In this document: positions 61,031 to 64,000 of the stretch, piece after piece
Layout: each line of letters starts with the position of its first letter
Position numbering within the stretch: the first letter of the stretch is position 1
Assembly: GCF_015354315.1 (NCBI RefSeq)
Contig: NZ_JADKYY010000001.1
Coordinates: 124,001-188,000, forward strand
Direction of reading: 5' to 3'
DNA length: 64,000 bases
From: Planobacterium oryzisoli
GTDB lineage: Bacteria; Bacteroidota; Bacteroidia; Flavobacteriales; Weeksellaceae
Program-made: the position numbers and the translations under genes
The notes under the pieces: generated by a model
What the model was told of the DNA's origin: nothing
The model's input: the letters and a program-made list of their open reading frames with translations, nothing else
Databases searched by the model: none

Positions 61031-62013
61031 TAGGCTGTAATTGACTTAAGTACGTTATATGCCCGCCCACTCTCCAGAGATTCCCTGGCGTGCGAAAGGC
61101 AAGACTCATAGTTGCCAAATTTCCCTGTATTCTCTAAAGCCAGCGCCGCATTGGCAAGTACCACATTTTTTTGCGCCTCGGAGCCCTCTCCCTGAAGAAT
61201 AGATACAAAAACCTTGGCAGCGTCCTGGGGGCTTTTTCCGGCAGTGAGTGCGTGCGCGGGTACTGGGGCAAAAAGCAGCTGCTTGGGAGAAAGTATGGCC
61301 TCACTCTCCCTACGAACCAGTTTGCTTTCGGAAGTTAACGTGACCTCGTCGTGACCGTCTAGACTATGTACCAGTAGAAACTCAGAACCGCGTTTTTGAA
61401 GTAGATACGTGTAGAGCCGCATAATCTCCTGTGTGGCTACTCCAATCATTGGAAAATCCACAGAAGCTGGATTGACCAATGGTCCTAAAAGATTGAAAAA
61501 AGTCCGCAGACCTAAGCTTCTGCGAAGAGGAGCCACTGCAGCAAGGGATTTATGGAATAGGGGTGCATGAAGGAAACAAAATCCACTACGCTCCAGTTCC
61601 CTTTGCAGTTGGTCCTGTGAATCCTTGAATTTGTATCCTAGCTGCTGCAGCACGTTGGAGGCTCCACTGATGGCACTCGCACCGTAATTTCCCTGCTTTG
61701 CTACGCCCTGCCCTGCACCGGCCACGATAAGGCTGGAAAGGGTGGAGATATTGAACGTATTCTTACCGTCCCCTCCGGTTCCAACAATATCCACCAGGTT
61801 TTCCCCTAGGTGTATAGGCGTGCTAAGCTGCAGCAGCGCCTGAGTAAACCCCTCCAATTCTTCTAATGTAATGCTGCGCATTAAAAAAACCGTGACAAAG
61901 GAAGTGACTTCGTATTCATTGAACTTCCCGGTGGCTATTTCACTTAGAATAGACTTAGCCTGTACTGCACTTAGGGTTTGGTGCTCAAATAGATACTGGA
62001 GTATTTCTTTCAT
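61030..62013 (-). CDS. trpD: Anthranilate phosphoribosyltransferase
   Basis: 327 residues. The phosphate-binding DIVGTGGDGKNTFNIST, KQGNYGASAISGASNVL, FLHAPLFHKSLAAVAPLRRSLGLRTFFNLLGPLVNP and LVHSLDGHDEVTL are diagnostic. It is not fused to trpG. The gap to trpG is 3 bases. Confidence 0.96.
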   Translation of the reverse strand: MKEILQYLFEHQTLSAVQAKSILSEIATGKFNEYEVTSFVTVFLMRSITLEELEGFTQALLQLSTPIHLGENLVDIVGTGGDGKNTFNISTLSSLIVAGAGQGVAKQGNYGASAISGASNVLQQLGYKFKDSQDQLQRELERSGFCFLHAPLFHKSLAAVAPLRRSLGLRTFFNLLGPLVNPASVDFPMIGVATQEIMRLYTYLLQKRGSEFLLVHSLDGHDEVTLTSESKLVRRESEAILSPKQLLFAPVPAHALTAGKSPQDAAKVFVSILQGEGSEAQKNVVLANAALALENTGKFGNYESCLSHARESLESGRAYNVLKSITA

Positions 62014-62016
62014 AGT

Positions 62017-62598
62017 TTAAATGCTTAGGAAGTTAGAGATGATTTGTTTGCCATGGGGTGTTAAGATGCTTTCCGGATGGTACTGCACGCCATGGACCTG
62101 GTAGGTAGTGTGCTCTAGTGACATAATCATCCCTTGGGAATCTACCGAGGTTATACGCAGCTGCTTTGGAAATCCTTCGCGGTTGACAGCCCAGGAATGG
62201 TATCTTCCAACCTCGATGCGCTCTGGAAGCCCTTGCAGTAGAGCTGCCTCAGGATAAGTCTGGAGGGCAGTAGTAGCCACGCCATGGTAAATTTGGCTCA
62301 AATTGGTAAGAGAGCCTCCAAAGGCCTCGGCAATAGCCTGTTGACCCAAACAGACTCCCAGGATTTTTTTACTTGGTGCATACCGGCGCACCAAGTCCAG
62401 AGTGATTCCAGCCTCACTCGGTATGCCGGGGCCTGGAGAGATCACTATACTGGAAAACGCTTCCACTTCGTCCAAAGCGATTTTATCGTTTTTATGCACC
62501 TGTACCTGAAAGGGGCAGGAGCGCTCAATCATTTGCACAAGATTGTAGGTAAAACTATCGTAATTATCTAGAACCAGTATTTTATCATTTGTTTTCAT
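62017..62598 (-). CDS. trpG: Anthranilate synthase glutamine amidotransferase subunit
   Basis: 193 residues. The class I glutaminase triad is present: C83 in LGVCLGQQAIAEAFGG, and His and Glu in VQYHPESILTP. ISPGPGIPSEAGI is also conserved. It supplies ammonia to TrpE. It is 9 bases from trpE and 3 bases from trpD. Confidence 0.96.
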   Translation of the reverse strand: MKTNDKILVLDNYDSFTYNLVQMIERSCPFQVQVHKNDKIALDEVEAFSSIVISPGPGIPSEAGITLDLVRRYAPSKKILGVCLGQQAIAEAFGGSLTNLSQIYHGVATTALQTYPEAALLQGLPERIEVGRYHSWAVNREGFPKQLRITSVDSQGMIMSLEHTTYQVHGVQYHPESILTPHGKQIISNFLSI

Positions 62599-62607
62599 AG
62601 AGGTACA

Positions 62608-64000
62608 TTATGCTATGGTTTGTGCTTTTATAAGTGCCTGCTTCAGTGCACCGAGTTTATGATCTACTTCTTTTAATTCGTTGTGGGGAACGGAACTTGC
62701 AACAATCCCGGCACCAGCCTGGTAGCTCAGGGTGTAGTTCTTACTTAAAAGAGTACGAATCATTATTGCCATATTACAAGTCCCGTCCAGACCCATAAAG
62801 CCAATGGCTCCACCGTAGTATTGTCGTGCGGTGGGCTCAAAGCTGTCGATCAGTTCCATGGCTCTGCGTTTGGGCGCTCCCGAGAGCGTACCTTGAGGAA
62901 AGGTGCTTGCCAGTACCGCAAAAGCGTTTGCTTCAGGCTCCAGGTCACTCTGTACCTCACTTACCATGTGAATAACATGGGAGAACAAATGGATCTCCTT
63001 GAATTTCGTTACGGTGGTGTTCTTGCCCATTATGCTTAAATCATTGCGCGCTAAATCCACCAGCATCGTGTGCTCGGAATTTTCTTTAGGATCGTCTTTA
63101 AGCGCCCGGGCCAGGTCTAGGTCTTTTTCCGCATCGTGTGTGCGGGAGAATGTGCCTGCAATAGGATGAATGGTGGCCTTGTTGTTTTCAATAAGAAGCT
63201 GGCTCTCTGGGCTTGACCCCATTAAGCGGTAGTCTCCAAAATCAAAATAGAAAAGGTAAGGTGAAGGGTTGATATGACGAAGGGCTCGGTACACGTTGAA
63301 ATCATCTCCCTCGAAGCCCTGGCTAAACTGCCGGGAGAGAACTATCTGAAAGACGTCCCCACGGAAAATATGCTTTTTAGCTGCTTCCACCAGACTGATA
63401 AATGCATCATTGGAGAGATTGGAGCGTTCCTCACCGCGCAACTTAAAGGGAAAAACAGGGGCGTTCTTTTCCTGGATCAACTGTTTGATGAAGTGGCTCT
63501 GGGAAACAAGGCCCGGAAGAGCGTTTTCCAGTAGGAACATCTCATCGTTATGGTGGTTGATTGCAATTACATATTGGTAGAGCCTAAATCGGACTAGTGG
63601 TAGTGCGTCTTTTTCCGCCTTGTCTGCAAACTTCAAACCCTGGAAATCTTGCACAGCATCGTAGGCGATGTACCCAAACAGTCCCTGCGCACGTTTTTCA
63701 ATGGAGCCTTTCTTTGCTTCACTTGGGAAGCACTGCGTAAAGTGGTGTAACAGGGAAGTTATTTCACCTGGTGGCAGTTCCAGTTGCTCAGGCTCCTGTA
63801 GTGGGAACTTGATTTCTGCAAGGCCTTCCGTGGAGATTTCGACCCCTGCGATGGGATTAATGGCAATAAAGGAAAAATTATTCTGTGCGTTCTGGTTTCC
63901 GGCACTTTCTAAAAGTACCGTATCGCGAAATTTATCCCGTATGCGCAGATAAATGCCAATAGGAGTGTACAGGTCGCTAAGTAGCGATGTACTGTGGGTT
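62608..64000 (-). CDS. trpE: Anthranilate synthase component I, N-terminus cut by window edge
   Basis: The frame stays open to the right edge in register (about 464 residues visible). Upstream of a GTG at 63654, the continuing sequence SDLYTPIGIYLRIRD and LFGYIAYDAVQDFQG is clearly TrpE, so 63654 is not the start. The core has RGDVFQIVLSRQFSQGF, PIAGTFSRTHDAE, ELVDLARNDLS-like EHTMLVDLARND, and GAPKRRAMELID. Only about 10-15 N-terminal residues are missing. It is the first gene of the operon, and any attenuator lies outside the window. Confidence 0.95.
   Translation of the reverse strand, partial: THSTSLLSDLYTPIGIYLRIRDKFRDTVLLESAGNQNAQNNFSFIAINPIAGVEISTEGLAEIKFPLQEPEQLELPPGEITSLLHHFTQCFPSEAKKGSIEKRAQGLFGYIAYDAVQDFQGLKFADKAEKDALPLVRFRLYQYVIAINHHNDEMFLLENALPGLVSQSHFIKQLIQEKNAPVFPFKLRGEERSNLSNDAFISLVEAAKKHIFRGDVFQIVLSRQFSQGFEGDDFNVYRALRHINPSPYLFYFDFGDYRLMGSSPESQLLIENNKATIHPIAGTFSRTHDAEKDLDLARALKDDPKENSEHTMLVDLARNDLSIMGKNTTVTKFKEIHLFSHVIHMVSEVQSDLEPEANAFAVLASTFPQGTLSGAPKRRAMELIDSFEPTARQYYGGAIGFMGLDGTCNMAIMIRTLLSKNYTLSYQAGAGIVASSVPHNELKEVDHKLGALKQALIKAQTIA

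Noticed and set aside
62608-63654. Treating trpE as a 348-residue protein starting at a GTG
   Set aside because: The frame continues upstream to the window edge with clear TrpE N-terminal sequence, so the gene is cut by the window, not short.
1-64000. CRISPR arrays, insertion sequences, prophage, restriction or toxin-antitoxin systems
   Set aside because: No regularly spaced repeats, transposase or integrase motifs, terminal repeats, or defence-family domains were found.

Overview
The window looks like a chromosomal housekeeping region of a Bacteroidota bacterium, most likely a flavobacterium close to Chryseobacterium and its relatives. The evidence is: many upstream regions carry the Bacteroidota -7 promoter element TAnnTTTG (best examples with a TTG 18-20 bases upstream) instead of a sigma-70 -10/-35 pair; the genome is AT-rich with A-rich leaders instead of strong Shine-Dalgarno sites; there are lineage-typical products (outer membrane beta-barrels, an AtpB with an exported N-terminal domain, a siroheme-synthase/TSUP fusion, a class II ribonucleotide reductase); and the ATP synthase operon ends after the gamma gene. 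The genus assignment is inference.

Layout. 1-7.5 kb: kdsD (cut by the left edge), recQ, nrdJ and lpd. 7.6-10.9 kb: an S1-domain protein, a zinc-ribbon protein, a short ssb and hisS. 10.9-15.9 kb: a cyanophycin cluster, with cphB-iaaA divergent from cphA and a LEA/YtxH-like repeat protein beside it. 16-19.5 kb: two small or poorly known genes, an acyl-CoA dehydrogenase and a SatD/DUF3307 pair. 19.5-30.3 kb: purC-purF, a beta-barrel protein, aroB, proline dehydrogenase, priA, a PBP4-type peptidase and kbl. 30.3-35.2 kb: an assimilatory sulfate operon transcribed leftwards (Rrf2 regulator, cysH, cysD, cysN, siroheme-like/TSUP fusion). 35.3-39.7 kb: DUF4268, hemJ, a SAM-hydroxide adenosyltransferase, phoH and ffh. 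39.7-45.1 kb: the atp operon (small membrane protein, B, E, F, H, A, G). 45.2-57.5 kb: murF, Nudix, SRPBCC, an OMP-lptC-anmK operon, holB, rpsF-rpsR-rplI, GNAT-ClC, a lipoyl E2 and lipB. 57.6-64 kb: a complete-order trpEGDCFBA operon, with trpE cut by the right edge.

How the genes fit together. Several sets form pathways. CphA makes cyanophycin, CphB degrades it to beta-Asp-Arg dipeptides and the isoaspartyl peptidase can split those. CysD/N makes APS, and a CysH with the Fe-S cysteine pattern of APS reductases reduces it directly, probably under an Rrf2 regulator whose likely operator overlaps the cysH promoter. LipB lipoylates the E2, and Lpd can reoxidise the lipoyl group. The trp genes overlap or nearly touch and are probably translationally coupled.

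I see no insertion sequence, prophage, CRISPR array, rRNA or tRNA. No gene-free stretch exceeds 300 bases; the longest is about 240 bases, at 8842-9082. The least ordinary items are the cyanophycin cluster, the decayed siroheme domain fused to a TSUP transporter, a perfect inverted repeat framing the nrdJ promoter and start, the loss of zinc cysteines in RecQ and HolB, and the candidate operators at cysH and satD. I found no clear candidate for a wholly new defence or mobile system.
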